Shown here in pieces: positions 14,843 through 24,400 of a DNA stretch of 56,816 bases (its first letter is position 1; each line of letters starts with the position of its first letter). The stretch is taken from the NCBI GenBank assembly GCA_910588405.1, contig CAJUPT010000017.1, forward strand, positions 1 through 56,816, given 5' to 3'. The notes beneath the pieces were generated by a model. It did not search any database and was not told the origin of the DNA. It worked only from the letters and a program-made list of their open reading frames with translations. A program made the position numbers and the translations under genes. Source of the DNA: an uncultured Lachnospiraceae bacterium (lineage in GTDB: Bacteria > Bacillota > Clostridia > Lachnospirales > Lachnospiraceae).

Positions 14843-16390
14843 ATGAAAAGAAAATGGATACAGCTGCTTGCCGTATTGCTTGCCGTTCTTATATGCTTTC
14901 CGGTTATTCCCGCGTTTGTCTATGCGGAACCGTCGGAGAATGAAAGCGGACAGACAGAAACCGGAGAGGGCGAAGGAAGCCGTGAGGACGGCGAAAACAA
15001 CCAGGAGACAGAAGAAAGCGGCGCCAGAGAGGGCGGCCCTGAAGGTCCGCAGGACGACACTCGCTATGTCACGGCGGAGAACTGGCCCCAGGCTCCTGTG
15101 GTGGAAGCGGAAGGAGCGGTTCTGATGGATGCCATCACGGGGACCGTGCTCTACGAAAAAAATGCCAATCATACTTATTACCCGGCCAGCATCACCAAGA
15201 TTATGACCGGGCTTTTAGCGGCGGAACACTGTTCTCTGGACGAGGTGGTCACATACTCCCATGACGCGGTGTATACCGTTCCGGTCGGATACGCGAATAT
15301 CGCCGCCGTCGAGGGGGAGCAGATGACGGTGGAGGACTGTATCTATGCCCTTCTCCTTCCCTCGGCCAACGATGCGGCCAATGCGCTGGGAGAGCATATT
15401 TCCGGTTCCATCGAAGCCTTTTCTCAGATGATGAATGAGCGGGCCGCCCAGCTGGGGGCGAAACACACCCATTTTGTCAATCCCAGCGGAATCCACAATG
15501 AGGAACACTGGACGACCCCCTATGATATGGCCATGATTATGAGAGGCTGCGCTCTGAACGAGACATTTATGCAGATCGATTCGGCCCAGACCTATGTGCT
15601 GCCTCCCACGCAGCTGCAGGAAGAGGAACGTCCCATGGCGAACCTGCACAGAATGCTGTTTCCTGCGAGGGAGGAATATTACGAGTATGTTCTGGGCGGC
15701 AAAACCGGCTATACGACGCCGGCGGGGAATACGCTGGTAACTTATGCGGAAAAAGGCGATATGAAGCTGGTCTGCGTCGTGATGCACAGTATGGACACGA
15801 CCTATGAGGATACAAAGGTACTTTTGGAATATGGCTTTAATAATTTCAGAATGTATCAGCCCGCTCAGACGGACGACCGGTATACGCTGGAGTCCAACGG
15901 CTTTTTCGAGGACAGCATGGAGGAAGACCGCCAGGCCAGCATAGAATTCCAGGACGGGGGCTGGGTGATCCTTCCCCAGAACGTATCTTTTTTTGACACG
16001 GAGCCGGAGCTTACTTATGTCAACAACGAGGACAGCCAGTCGGACGTATTCGCGGATCTTACCTATTATTATCAGGGGATGGAAGTGGGGCAGGCCAGTC
16101 TGCGCCTGATTACCGCGGCGGACGAAGCCTTTGATTTTGATCAGCATCCGGCGGAGGGCCGGAGTGCGGGTCAGGTGGAATCCATTCCGGAGACGCTGGC
16201 CGGACAGAATGACAAGTCGGTGATTCTGATTAATGTGTGGTATGTGGCGGCGGGCGTGGGATTTGTCGTATTAAGCGTATTGTCCGTTGTGTTTATTAAA
16301 AAATTCAACAGTGAGAGAAATCAGAATATCCGCCTGTACCGGAAGCGGAGAAAGTTTAAATTCAAATCTGATAAAAAACTGAAATTTTGA
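14843..16390 (+). CDS. D-alanyl-D-alanine carboxypeptidase (PBP5/DacF-type)
   Basis: Secreted, membrane-anchored penicillin-binding protein, 515 residues. A signal peptide (residues 1-28) is followed by an acidic Glu/Gly linker (30-75). The serine peptidase S11 motifs are complete: SxxK in YYPASITKIMTG, SxN in PSANDAANALGEH and KTG in LGGKTGYT. Most S11 enzymes end in an amphipathic anchor; this one has a late transmembrane helix (VWYVAAGVGFVVLSVLSVVF) and a very basic cytosolic tail. It trims the fifth residue of peptidoglycan stem peptides. AAAGGAG 9 nt upstream fixes the start. Confidence 0.93.
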   Translation: MKRKWIQLLAVLLAVLICFPVIPAFVYAEPSENESGQTETGEGEGSREDGENNQETEESGAREGGPEGPQDDTRYVTAENWPQAPVVEAEGAVLMDAITGTVLYEKNANHTYYPASITKIMTGLLAAEHCSLDEVVTYSHDAVYTVPVGYANIAAVEGEQMTVEDCIYALLLPSANDAANALGEHISGSIEAFSQMMNERAAQLGAKHTHFVNPSGIHNEEHWTTPYDMAMIMRGCALNETFMQIDSAQTYVLPPTQLQEEERPMANLHRMLFPAREEYYEYVLGGKTGYTTPAGNTLVTYAEKGDMKLVCVVMHSMDTTYEDTKVLLEYGFNNFRMYQPAQTDDRYTLESNGFFEDSMEEDRQASIEFQDGGWVILPQNVSFFDTEPELTYVNNEDSQSDVFADLTYYYQGMEVGQASLRLITAADEAFDFDQHPAEGRSAGQVESIPETLAGQNDKSVILINVWYVAAGVGFVVLSVLSVVFIKKFNSERNQNIRLYRKRRKFKFKSDKKLKF

Positions 16391-16416
16391 CCGGTAATTT
16401 TGGCAGTTGACAAATG

Positions 16417-16444
16417 TCATACAGATGGTATAATATTTCAGTAG
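16417..16444 (+). promoter_or_regulatory. Consensus promoter upstream of amino-acid ABC operon
   Basis: TTGACA (16417-16422), 16-bp spacer, TATAAT (16439-16444). Transcription should start near 16451, about 120 nt before the binding-protein gene, and meets a strong intrinsic terminator within 50 nt. Confidence 0.85.
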
Positions 16445-16464
16445 ACTAATAGAGTAAAGTTATC

Positions 16465-16498
16465 AAAAGCGATAACCCCAAAGGAGTTATCGCTTTTT
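16465..16498 (+). terminator. Intrinsic terminator or attenuator in operon leader
   Basis: AAAAGCGATAAC (16465-16476) pairs perfectly with GTTATCGCTTTT (16486-16497), followed by T. It lies just after the consensus promoter and before the ribosome site of the binding-protein gene. It may act as an attenuator, end a roughly 48-nt small RNA, or end the preceding carboxypeptidase transcript. No antiterminator pairing was found by eye. Confidence 0.75.
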
Positions 16499-16573
16499 GA
16501 ATATCACAGGGCAGGCGTCCGTTCGGAGCGTCTTTCCTGTGGAAACTTTTTATTTTTTTGAAGGAGGAAAGTT

Positions 16574-17518
16574 ATGAAAAAATTAGCAGCATTACTTCTG
16601 GCTGTGGTTATGGTATTTTCCCTGACCGCCTGCGGAAGCAAAGACGACGGAAACAAAGGAACCACTGCGGCGCCTGCCGGTGACACCACTGCGGCGGCGG
16701 GAGATGAGACGGCCGCTTCCGCGGAAACCGAAGGGACGACTGCCGCGGCTGCTGCGAACGGCGAGGGCAAAACCTATGTGATCGCTACCGACACCACATT
16801 CGCGCCCTTCGAGTTCGAGAATGATAACGGCGAGATGGTAGGCATCGACCTGGATCTGCTGGCGGCCATCGCTGAGGATCAGGGCTTTGAGTATGAATTA
16901 CAGGTAGTAGGCTTTAACGCGGCCGTGACGGCTCTGGAGTCCGGCGAGGTGGACGCTGTGATTGCGGGTATGTCCATCACGGAGAAGAGAGAGAAGTTGT
17001 ATGACTTCTCCGAGCCTTACTTTGATTCCGGCGTAGGTATGGCAGTGGCCGCCGATTCCGAGATCGCTTCCTATGAGGATCTGAAGGGTCAGCAGGTAGC
17101 CGCAAAGATCGGTACCGAGGGCTGTACCTTCGCGGAGAGCATCGCGGATCAGTACGGTTTTACGATTGCCCAGTTTGAGCAGTCAGCGGAAATGTATCAG
17201 GACGTGCTGTCCGGTACCAGCGTGGCGTGCTTTGACGACTATCCGGTGCTGGGTTATGAGATTTCCAGGGGCACCGAGCTGAAGCTGCCTCTGCCCATGG
17301 AGCAGGGTTCTTCCTACGGCTTTGCCGTATTAAAGGGCGAGAATGCGGAGCTGCTGGAGATGTTCGACAAAGGGTTGGCGAACCTGAAGGCAAGCGGCAA
17401 GTATGACGAGATCGTAAATACTTACGTGGCCACCGGTTCCGCGGATGACGCGGAGACGGAGAGCGCGGCAGAGACAGAAAGCGCGGCGGAGACAGAAAGC
17501 GCTGCTGCGGCGGAATAA
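16574..17518 (+). CDS. Polar amino-acid ABC transporter, substrate-binding lipoprotein
   Basis: 314 residues. Lipoprotein signal with lipobox LTAC (about residues 17-20), then an Ala/Thr-rich spacer and an SBP_bac_3 domain: TDTTFAPFEFENDNGEMVGI, 'AVIAGMSITEKREKLYDFS', 'ALESGEVDA'. The C-terminus ends in repeated ETESAA units. It lies outside the membrane and passes amino acids to the permease and ATPase encoded downstream. GGAGG precedes ATG 16574. The 240-bp gap to the permease holds a stable hairpin, which could favour higher expression of the binding protein than of the membrane parts. Confidence 0.93.
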   Translation: MKKLAALLLAVVMVFSLTACGSKDDGNKGTTAAPAGDTTAAAGDETAASAETEGTTAAAAANGEGKTYVIATDTTFAPFEFENDNGEMVGIDLDLLAAIAEDQGFEYELQVVGFNAAVTALESGEVDAVIAGMSITEKREKLYDFSEPYFDSGVGMAVAADSEIASYEDLKGQQVAAKIGTEGCTFAESIADQYGFTIAQFEQSAEMYQDVLSGTSVACFDDYPVLGYEISRGTELKLPLPMEQGSSYGFAVLKGENAELLEMFDKGLANLKASGKYDEIVNTYVATGSADDAETESAAETESAAETESAAAAE

Positions 17519-17599
17519 GACAGCGGGTAAAGCCGGCAGAACAGGCTTTCAGCGCTTGCGGTGATCATAAAGCAGTAACGAACAGGTTCTGCATATCAG

Positions 17600-17629
17600 C
17601 TGCCTGCAGGGGTCATAGCCTGCAGGCAG
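17600..17629 (+). terminator. Intercistronic hairpin
   Basis: CTGCCTGCAGG (17600-17610) pairs with CCTGCAGGCAG (17619-17629) across 8 nt. The tail is only weakly T-rich, so it is either a leaky terminator or an mRNA-stabilising stem between the binding-protein and permease genes. Confidence 0.65.
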
Positions 17630-17640
17630 ATTTATAAAAC

Positions 17641-17680
17641 GTACTTGCGGAATGCCATAAAATCAGGTTTTTGAGACGCT
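17641..17680. repeat. Short hairpin repeat, family B copy
   Basis: GTACTTGCGGAATGCCATAA followed by AATCAGGTTTTTGAGACGCT. Same block order as at 54592-54648 (GTAC, GAAT, AAATCAGG, GAGAC). It lies about 80 bp upstream of the permease start. Confidence 0.4.
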
Positions 17681-17757
17681 GTCCCTACAGACGCAGCGGG
17701 ATTTCGGAAGTATGGGGAATCGGAAAATAGATAAAGATCGTAAAAAGGGGTGGAGCT

Positions 17758-18441
17758 ATGGAATTTCTGGATGTATTAACTTCAAGTGTGAACACATTTA
17801 TTCCGGCCCTGGGACAGACCGTGCGGCTGGCGATCGTGGTGCTGATTGTGGCTACGGTTTTGGGGGTTATTTTCGGACTGTTTACGGTGTCGAATATTAA
17901 GGTGTTGGAGCTGATCTCAAAAATTTATATCGGGATTATCAGAGGAACGCCGCTTCTGGTTCAGACCTTTATCATTTACTATGGGCTGGCCCAGTCCCTC
18001 AGGCCGCTGGGCTTTCAGTGGAAGGATATCGGCGGTCCTTTTACGGCGGGTATCGTGGCGCTGAGTCTGAACGCGGGCGCTTATATGGCGGAGATCGTCA
18101 GAGGCGGGATCGAGGCGGTGGACGTAGGCCAGATGGAGGCGGCCAGAAGCTTAGGGCTTTCTTACGGCAAGGCCATGCAGAAGATTATATTGCCTCAGGC
18201 GTTTTTCACCATGCTTCCGGCGATTATCAACCAGTTTATTATCACGTTGAAGGACACCTCTCTGATTTCCATTATCGGAATCCGCGAGCTGACCCAGAAC
18301 GGTAAGATTTTGACGTCAAACGCGGTGGCAAAGTCCATGCCTATCTGGCTGGTGGTAGCCTTTTATTATCTGGTGATCTGCACCCTGCTTTCTCAGATTG
18401 CCAAGATTGTGGAAAGGAAGGTGTCGCATCGTGGAAAATAA
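17758..18441 (+). CDS. Polar amino-acid ABC transporter permease
   Basis: 227 residues, HisM/GlnP type, with about five membrane helices. The C-terminal EAA loop that docks the ATPase is clear: EAVDVGQMEAARSLGLSYGK, then 'AMQKIILPQAFFTMLPA'. A single permease in the operon would form a homodimer. It overlaps the ATPase start by 11 nt, giving translational coupling. Confidence 0.95.
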   Translation: MEFLDVLTSSVNTFIPALGQTVRLAIVVLIVATVLGVIFGLFTVSNIKVLELISKIYIGIIRGTPLLVQTFIIYYGLAQSLRPLGFQWKDIGGPFTAGIVALSLNAGAYMAEIVRGGIEAVDVGQMEAARSLGLSYGKAMQKIILPQAFFTMLPAIINQFIITLKDTSLISIIGIRELTQNGKILTSNAVAKSMPIWLVVAFYYLVICTLLSQIAKIVERKVSHRGK

Positions 18442-19186
18442 AAATATCGCGGACAGACCGGTTAAAATTTCCGTGAAAAATCTGAACAAATGCTTTGGTG
18501 AGCTGGAAGTGCTGAAGGATATGAGCGTGGAGGTTCATGAGGGCGAGGTGGTCTGCCTGATCGGTCCTTCCGGCTCCGGAAAAAGCACGTTCCTGCGCTG
18601 CCTGAACCGGCTGGAGGCGGCCAACGGCGGCACGATCACTGTGGACGGACAGAACATAACGGATAAGAAAATCAATATCAATAAGGTCAGGGAGAACATC
18701 GGCATGGTATTCCAGCATTTTAACCTGTTCTCCAACCTGAATATTCTGAATAATATCACGCTGGCTCCCGTGGAGCTGAAACTGATGAGCAAAGAAGAGG
18801 CCCGAAAAAAAGCCATGGAGCTTCTGGAACGGGTGGGGCTTGCGGATAAGGCGGACGCTTACCCGGCACAGCTCTCAGGCGGTCAGAAGCAGCGGTGCGC
18901 CATCGCCCGTTCCCTGGCGATGTCTCCCGACGTGATGCTGTTCGACGAGCCCACATCGGCCCTTGACCCTGAGATGGTGGGCGAGGTGCTGGACGTGATG
19001 AAGGTGCTGGCGAAGGAAGGTATGACCATGATTATCGTTACCCATGAGATGGGCTTTGCCAGAGAGGTGGCGGACCGGATTATCTTTATGGACGGCGGTT
19101 ATATCGTGGAGGAAGGGACGCCGGATGAGATTTTCAATCATGCGAAGGAAGCACGGACCATCAGCTTCCTGAATAAAGTGCTATAA
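18431..19186 (+). CDS. glnQ: Polar amino-acid ABC transporter ATPase
   Basis: Cytosolic ATPase of about 251 residues. Walker A GPSGSGKST, Q-loop in MVFQHFNLF, signature LSGGQKQR, Walker B VMLFDEPTSALDPE and switch His in IIVTHEM. The start is GTG 18431 (translated MENKNIADRP) inside the permease 3' end, with AAGGAAGG upstream; the longer frame from 18398 would overlap the permease by 44 nt and has no better site. The symbol follows the family convention; the specific amino acid is not known. Confidence 0.93.
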   Translation: MENKNIADRPVKISVKNLNKCFGELEVLKDMSVEVHEGEVVCLIGPSGSGKSTFLRCLNRLEAANGGTITVDGQNITDKKININKVRENIGMVFQHFNLFSNLNILNNITLAPVELKLMSKEEARKKAMELLERVGLADKADAYPAQLSGGQKQRCAIARSLAMSPDVMLFDEPTSALDPEMVGEVLDVMKVLAKEGMTMIIVTHEMGFAREVADRIIFMDGGYIVEEGTPDEIFNHAKEARTISFLNKVL

Positions 19187-19238
19187 TCTTATAATACAGA
19201 TTTCAGGACATATGTGGTTTGCAGTAATTTTTGCATGT

Positions 19239-19261
19239 TTTCATTATTTTATATAATGAAA
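19239..19261. repeat. Inverted repeat after ABC operon
   Basis: TTTCATTAT (19239-19247) pairs with ATAATGAAA (19253-19261). AT-rich and short; possibly a weak terminator or an operator for the following gene. Confidence 0.4.
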
Positions 19262-19373
19262 TGGATATTTAGAAGCATATCAGAAGGTTTTGACGGTGTT
19301 ATTTTTCATTTGGATATGCTGATAGAAGATAGAATATGATAGCTTTGGGTTTTGAGGCAGGGGTGAGACAGCT

Positions 19374-20087
19374 ATGAAACCAGTCATCGGGGTAATCCCT
19401 TTATTTGACGAGGAAAAGGACAGCATATGGATGGTGCCGGGATATATGGAAGGCATCCGGTCTGCCGGAGGGCTTCCGGTGATTCTGCCGTTAAAGGCGG
19501 ATGAGGAGACGATCGCCCAGGCTTGCGGGCTGTGCGACGGATTCCTTTTTACGGGCGGGCATGATGTGGACCCGGCTTTGTACGGAGCGGAAAAGGGACC
19601 TCACTGCGGTCCGGCGAACCATGACAGGGATGTTTTGGAGAAAGCGGTTTTTGCATATGCGCTGGAAAAGGACCTGCCCGTATTTGGCATCTGCCGGGGG
19701 ATTCAGCTGATTAACGTCCTTTGCGGCGGCACGCTGTATCAGGATATTCCCACGGAATACCAGGCGGAGGGCAAAGTGGAGCATCATATGAGTCCCCCTT
19801 ACAACGTTCCCTGCCATCGGGTGGAGATTTTGGAGGATACACCGTTGTTTCGGCTTCTGGGCAAAGCGGAACTGGCGGTAAACAGCTATCATCATCAGGC
19901 GGTGAAAGAGCTGGCTTCGGTTTTGCGACCCATGGCTGTCTCGGAGGATGGTCTGACGGAAGCACTCTATATGCCTGAAAAACGGTTTATCCAGGCGGTA
20001 CAGTGGCATCCGGAGTTCTGTGATCGTACGGATAAGGATGCGAAAAGGCTGTTCGAAAGTTTTGTGGAGGCATGTAAGCCCCTATGA
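19374..20087 (+). CDS. Gamma-glutamyl-gamma-aminobutyrate hydrolase family (PuuD-like)
   Basis: Class I glutamine-amidotransferase-like hydrolase (peptidase C26), 237 residues. Nucleophile Cys in PVFGICRGIQLINV, oxyanion region FTGGHDVDP, and the catalytic His/Glu in VQWHPEF. PuuD relatives split gamma-glutamyl amides of GABA; other members act on similar gamma-glutamyl compounds, so the substrate stays open. It is 187 bp downstream of an amino-acid transporter that could supply the substrate, and 57 bp upstream of the cytidylate-kinase-like gene. Confidence 0.92.
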   Translation: MKPVIGVIPLFDEEKDSIWMVPGYMEGIRSAGGLPVILPLKADEETIAQACGLCDGFLFTGGHDVDPALYGAEKGPHCGPANHDRDVLEKAVFAYALEKDLPVFGICRGIQLINVLCGGTLYQDIPTEYQAEGKVEHHMSPPYNVPCHRVEILEDTPLFRLLGKAELAVNSYHHQAVKELASVLRPMAVSEDGLTEALYMPEKRFIQAVQWHPEFCDRTDKDAKRLFESFVEACKPL

Positions 20088-20144
20088 GCCGTGGTCAGAA
20101 GAAAACAGACTGAAAAACATGGGAACGCAGAGATGGAGAGTGTT

Positions 20145-20738
20145 ATGGGTAGTAAACTGATTATTACAATCGGCCGTGAGTTCGGCGCGGAAGGACATGA
20201 AATCGGAAATGAGCTGGCGGAGCGCATCGGCTTCGGCCTTTATGACAAGGATATGCTGGCATTGGCGGCGGAGAAAAGCGGCATCGACGTGAAGGTGCTG
20301 GCGCCGGCGGACGAGAGCTATTACGGCCATGCCCTGAGCCCCTATCTGACTATCGGCCGTCTGAGTCCTTCCATGGGAGATAAGCTGTTTCAGCTGCAGA
20401 CGGAGATTATCCGGGATCTGGCAGCCAAGGGGTCCTGCATTATTATCGGACGGCTGGCTGACTTTATTCTCAGGGACAACCCCAACTGCATTAAAGTATT
20501 TATCTATGCGCCGTTTGAGAAGCGGGTGGAGATTATCAAAAACAAGCACGATATCTCAGAAGGCGAGGCCAAAAAGCTGGTAAAAAAGATGGATGCGGCC
20601 AGAAGAGAATATTACACCTACTATTCCAACGGAAAATGGGATAGGAAAGAGGGGAAAGATATCCTGTTAAACAGAGCTACCTTCGGGGTGAAGGGCTGCG
20701 TGGATATTTTAGAGGCCATGGCCAAAGCCAGAATATAG
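20145..20738 (+). CDS. Cytidylate kinase-like family protein
   Basis: About 198 residues. The N-terminal P-loop-like KLIITIGREFGAEGHEIG, followed by ELAERIGFGLYDKDML, matches the Cytidylate_kin2 (PF13189) group. The canonical kinase GxxGxGKS is replaced by GREFGAEGHEIG, as in that group, so nucleotide phosphorylation is not assured. ATG 20145 is preferred (GGAG 6 nt upstream); frames from 20091 or 20133 lack a good site. A strong terminator follows. Confidence 0.85.
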   Translation: MGSKLIITIGREFGAEGHEIGNELAERIGFGLYDKDMLALAAEKSGIDVKVLAPADESYYGHALSPYLTIGRLSPSMGDKLFQLQTEIIRDLAAKGSCIIIGRLADFILRDNPNCIKVFIYAPFEKRVEIIKNKHDISEGEAKKLVKKMDAARREYYTYYSNGKWDRKEGKDILLNRATFGVKGCVDILEAMAKARI

Positions 20739-20756
20739 CATAAATGTAAATTACAG

Positions 20757-20797
20757 GCGGTTAATCTGTTATGAAAACAGAGGAACCGCTTTTTTTA
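20757..20797 (+). terminator. Terminator after cytidylate kinase-like gene
   Basis: GCGGTT (20757-20762) pairs with AACCGC (20784-20789), with an inner CTGTT/AACAG stem and a T7 tail. The dispersed repeat of family A begins directly in this T-tract. Confidence 0.85.
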
Positions 20798-20940
20798 TAT
20801 CATAGGAAAGTTCGACGAACTTCCCTATGATATAAAAAGCCCTCCGGGCAGGATCGCACTGCGGCGGAAAGGTAAAATGTCGCCAGGACGACCCGCCGCA
20901 GGCGGAGAATCTGCCAAAGGCAGATTCTTATTCATATCAT
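20790..20940. repeat. Dispersed structured repeat, family A copy 1
   Basis: About 150 bp, non-coding. It begins with a long hairpin (TATATCATAGG.. against ..CCCTATGATATA, 20796-20834). A GC-rich body with CGCACTGCGGCGG / CCGCCGCAGGCGG follows, and it ends in a GAATCTGCC/GGCAGATTC hairpin (about 20907-20927). A second copy lies at 46325-46478, with 4 substitutions over the roughly 120 nt right of the first hairpin loop. ATATCAT occurs at both ends. No open frame is shared between copies. Confidence 0.85.
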
Positions 20941-20973
20941 TAGCAAATTGCTCAAATTGGGACATCCTTGTAC

Positions 20974-21002
20974 TTGATTTTCTGTTGTTTCTGCTTTAAA
21001 AT
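20974..21002 (+). promoter_or_regulatory. Promoter of signalling cassette
   Basis: TTGATT (20974-20979), 17-bp spacer, TAAAAT (20997-21002), about 50 bp upstream of the response-regulator start. Confidence 0.65.
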
Positions 21003-21057
21003 ATATAAAATATGGGAGTGTATGAAATCCCAAGATCAGACTTAGGAGGGCAGCCGT

Positions 21058-21420
21058 ATGCGCAAACGTATTTTGATAGTAGATGATGATGCCATGAACT
21101 TGAAGAGAACGCAGATGATTCTGAAGAAGGAGTACAATGTGCTTCTCGCAGAATCGGGAAACGAGGCGCTTCTCAAACTTAGGAATGAAAAAATTGATCT
21201 GATTCTTTTGGACATAGCTATGCCGGTTATGGACGGCCTGGAAACCTTTAAACGGATGAAAGAGGCTTCTATCGATATACCTGTTATTTTTTTAACGGCT
21301 TCCGGATATGAAGAGGATGTGCGGACCGCTATCAGCTTGGGGGCAGTGAATTATCTGAAGAAACCGTTTTTCCCGGATGAACTGCTGAAACGGGTTGCGC
21401 TGGGGTTGGAGGAGCAATGA
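21058..21420 (+). CDS. Stand-alone receiver-domain response regulator
   Basis: 120-residue single REC domain of CheY type. Acidic pocket in ILIVDDDAMN, phosphoacceptor Asp52 in ILLDIAMPVMDG, Thr in VIFLTASG and Lys in NYLKKPFFP. No output domain, so it should act by protein contact or as a phosphorelay shuttle. It overlaps the following kinase by 4 nt (ATGA), so the two are coupled. GGAGGG precedes ATG 21058. Confidence 0.95.
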   Translation: MRKRILIVDDDAMNLKRTQMILKKEYNVLLAESGNEALLKLRNEKIDLILLDIAMPVMDGLETFKRMKEASIDIPVIFLTASGYEEDVRTAISLGAVNYLKKPFFPDELLKRVALGLEEQ

Positions 21421-24400
21421 GAACAAAAGAGGAGACTAGTATCCAGCTGCTTCTGGCTAGTATTGTCACGATGTTTGGCGTGATGCTGATTCTGGTCACA
21501 GTTGCTATGTCTTGGGAGCTGTGGATGGTTCCCGTTATATTAATTGGCAATACTATGGTGTGGTGCCTGCATATCGGAAGGGCGGGTTCCGCAACTTTTT
21601 ATGAAAACCTGTGCGCAGGGCTTTTAATGGTGGGATTTTTTTTCTTCAGCGTACATAAAGCGACTCTTTTTGAAATGCCTGCTGTGGCCTGTATGTTGAT
21701 TCTGGTTTTTTCTATGTTTAACAAAAAGCGGCTGTTGTATATGACAGCCTCCTTATATGTATTGGTTTTGCTGTACCACTTTTTTCTCCTGCGGACAATC
21801 ACCTACGATATGGGCGCACAGGAGTTGGTGCGCTTAGGGCTTGGGGGCACAGTGGTGCTTGGCGCGCTGATTATTGCGGTTTACCGGATTAACAGAAGGA
21901 GGGAAATCAGAAAGCAGTATGACAGTACCCTTGTTCTGCTGGAAGAATCAGGAAAGCAAAATGCTGAGTTTTTGTCTAATGTATCTCACGAGCTGAGAAC
22001 GCCGATCAATATGGTGCTTGGGATCAGCGATGTCATATTGGAGAAAGAAATTTGTCCGGAGCTGCGGTCAGATTTGGAGTCGATCAAGATGGCGGGCAAG
22101 CGTCTGTCCAACCAGATTAATAATATGCTGGACTACACGGAGATTGTGGAGGGAACGTTGATTCCGGCGAGGGAACCCTATATGATCACTTCTCTGTTGA
22201 ATGATATCATTACGATGACAGCCATGCAGGGCGGTAAACACGATTTGGAAATGGTTTTCGATCTGGACCCTATGATGCCGGCGGTTCTGGTGGGCGATGT
22301 GGAGAAAATATCTCATGTCATGAAGATTCTTCTGGACAATTCCATAAAGTTTACGGAAAATGGCGGCATTAATGTCTGTGTGAACGTCCGGCAGGAGAGC
22401 TATGGCGTAAACTTGATTATAGATGTTTGCGATACCGGGATCGGTATGACAAATTCTCAGCTTACGCAGATGTGCGATGATTTCTATCAGGCGGATTCCG
22501 GAAGCGGCCGTTTTGCCGGCGGACTGGGGCTGGGGCTTCCTATCGCCAGGGGCCTGCTTCACGCCATGGGCGGGTTTATACATTTTGACAGTAAAGAGCA
22601 GGAGGGTCTTAGAACCCGGATTACCATTCCTCAGGGGGTAAAGGATGACAGTCCGGCCTTGACGATTTCTCATCCGGAGCGGCTGTGCATTGCCTGCTAT
22701 TTCCGTCCGGAGCGATACAACAGCGAGGAAGTCCGCGGATATTATGACAATATGATTCTGCATATGGTGGAAGGGCTTGGAATCGAGGGCTATCAGGTCC
22801 ATAATTTTGAGGGGCTGCAAAAGGTGCTGGACAATCACAGCGTAACCCATTTGTTTATCGCCCAGTCCGAGTATGAAGAAAATAGTTTTTATTACGAAGA
22901 ATTGGGTTGCACTCTTCCGGTGGTTGTGATCGCTGAGCGTGATTTTCTGATGAGCAGGGACAGCCGGCTTATGGTAATCCGTAAGCCGTTTTTTGCCCTT
23001 TCTGTTGTAAATCTGTTAAACGGCATGATCGGAGAAAACGAGTTCAAAGAAGCCCAGGCCGCAGGCCGTAAGCCTTTCTCCTGTGAGAGCGTCCATGTGT
23101 TGGCTGTGGATGATGAGGAGATGAATCTGGTGGTGGCCAAGGGCGTTTTGGGCAGCTATGGAATACAGGTGGATACCTGCCTGAGCGGAAAAGAGGCGGT
23201 GGAGCGATGCGCCTGTACTCGGTATGACATTGTTTTTCTGGATCATATGATGCCAGGCTTTGACGGCGTGGAAACGCTGAAACGGATTCGCGAGCTCAAT
23301 AATGGAATGTATAAGGAGCTGCCGATTATTGCCCTGACTGCAAATACCATCAGCGGAGCAAGAGAAATGTTTCGCCATGAGGGCTTTACGGAGTTTATTC
23401 CGAAGCCAATTGAGCGGGCTGTTTTGGAGCGAGTGCTGCGCCGGGTGCTGCCGGATGAAAGCGTGCAATATGCGGAGACGCCGGAGAAAGAAGTTTGGTC
23501 TGAGAAGGAATCAGATTCGCAGAAGGAAAGGGCGCAGGATGGACGAGGGTCAGAAGCGGCAAGGAAAGGCGCGGATAGCCCGGGCGCAGCGGCGATACCT
23601 AATCGGCCTTCTATTTTGAGGCGCAAAAGGAAAAAGAAGAAAAACAATCTGAATTCGGACAATATTTCGCCGAATGAGGCTGTTCTGGCACAGGATGAAC
23701 CGGAAAAAGAGGTTCTAGAAAAGGATGGGCCAGGAAAGGCTGTTCCAAATATAGATGAAATCATTCCGGAGGAGGCGGCGCCAAAGAACCCGTCAGAAGA
23801 GGATATTGCTGGGGAGACGGTTTCTGCGGAATTATCTCCGGACAAAGCAGAGAAAATATGCGAAATAAACGAAACAGATGAGACAGACGTGGCAGACAAA
23901 ACGGATGAGACGGACGAAGCAGACGAAGTGTATGAGACGGACGAAGCGGATGAGGCGTACGAGACAGGGGAAACGGATGAGACGGACGAAGCAGACGAAA
24001 CGGACGAGACAGATGAAGATCAAATAGATGAAATTGAAGACGAATATGAATACGATGAGTCTGCTGTGGGAAATCGCCCTGCTTTTTCGTTTGTGCCCCT
24101 TGCCCGAATTGGTGTCAATATACAGTTGGGACTGGATTATTGCTGCGGAGAAGATGATTTTTATCTGGAAATGCTGCAGATGTTCTATTCTCAGGCAGAG
24201 GAAAAGAAAATGGAGCTGGAGTCCCTGTATGAAAGCGCCAATGTGGAGGACTACACGGTGAAGGTTCACGCGCTGAAAAGCACATCCATGACCATCGGCG
24301 CGGAGACGCTGGCGGAACAGGCAAGGCTGTTAGAGCAGGCCGGAAAGAAAAAGAATATGGAATACATTCGGCACGGCCACCCCATACTGCTTCGTTTGTA

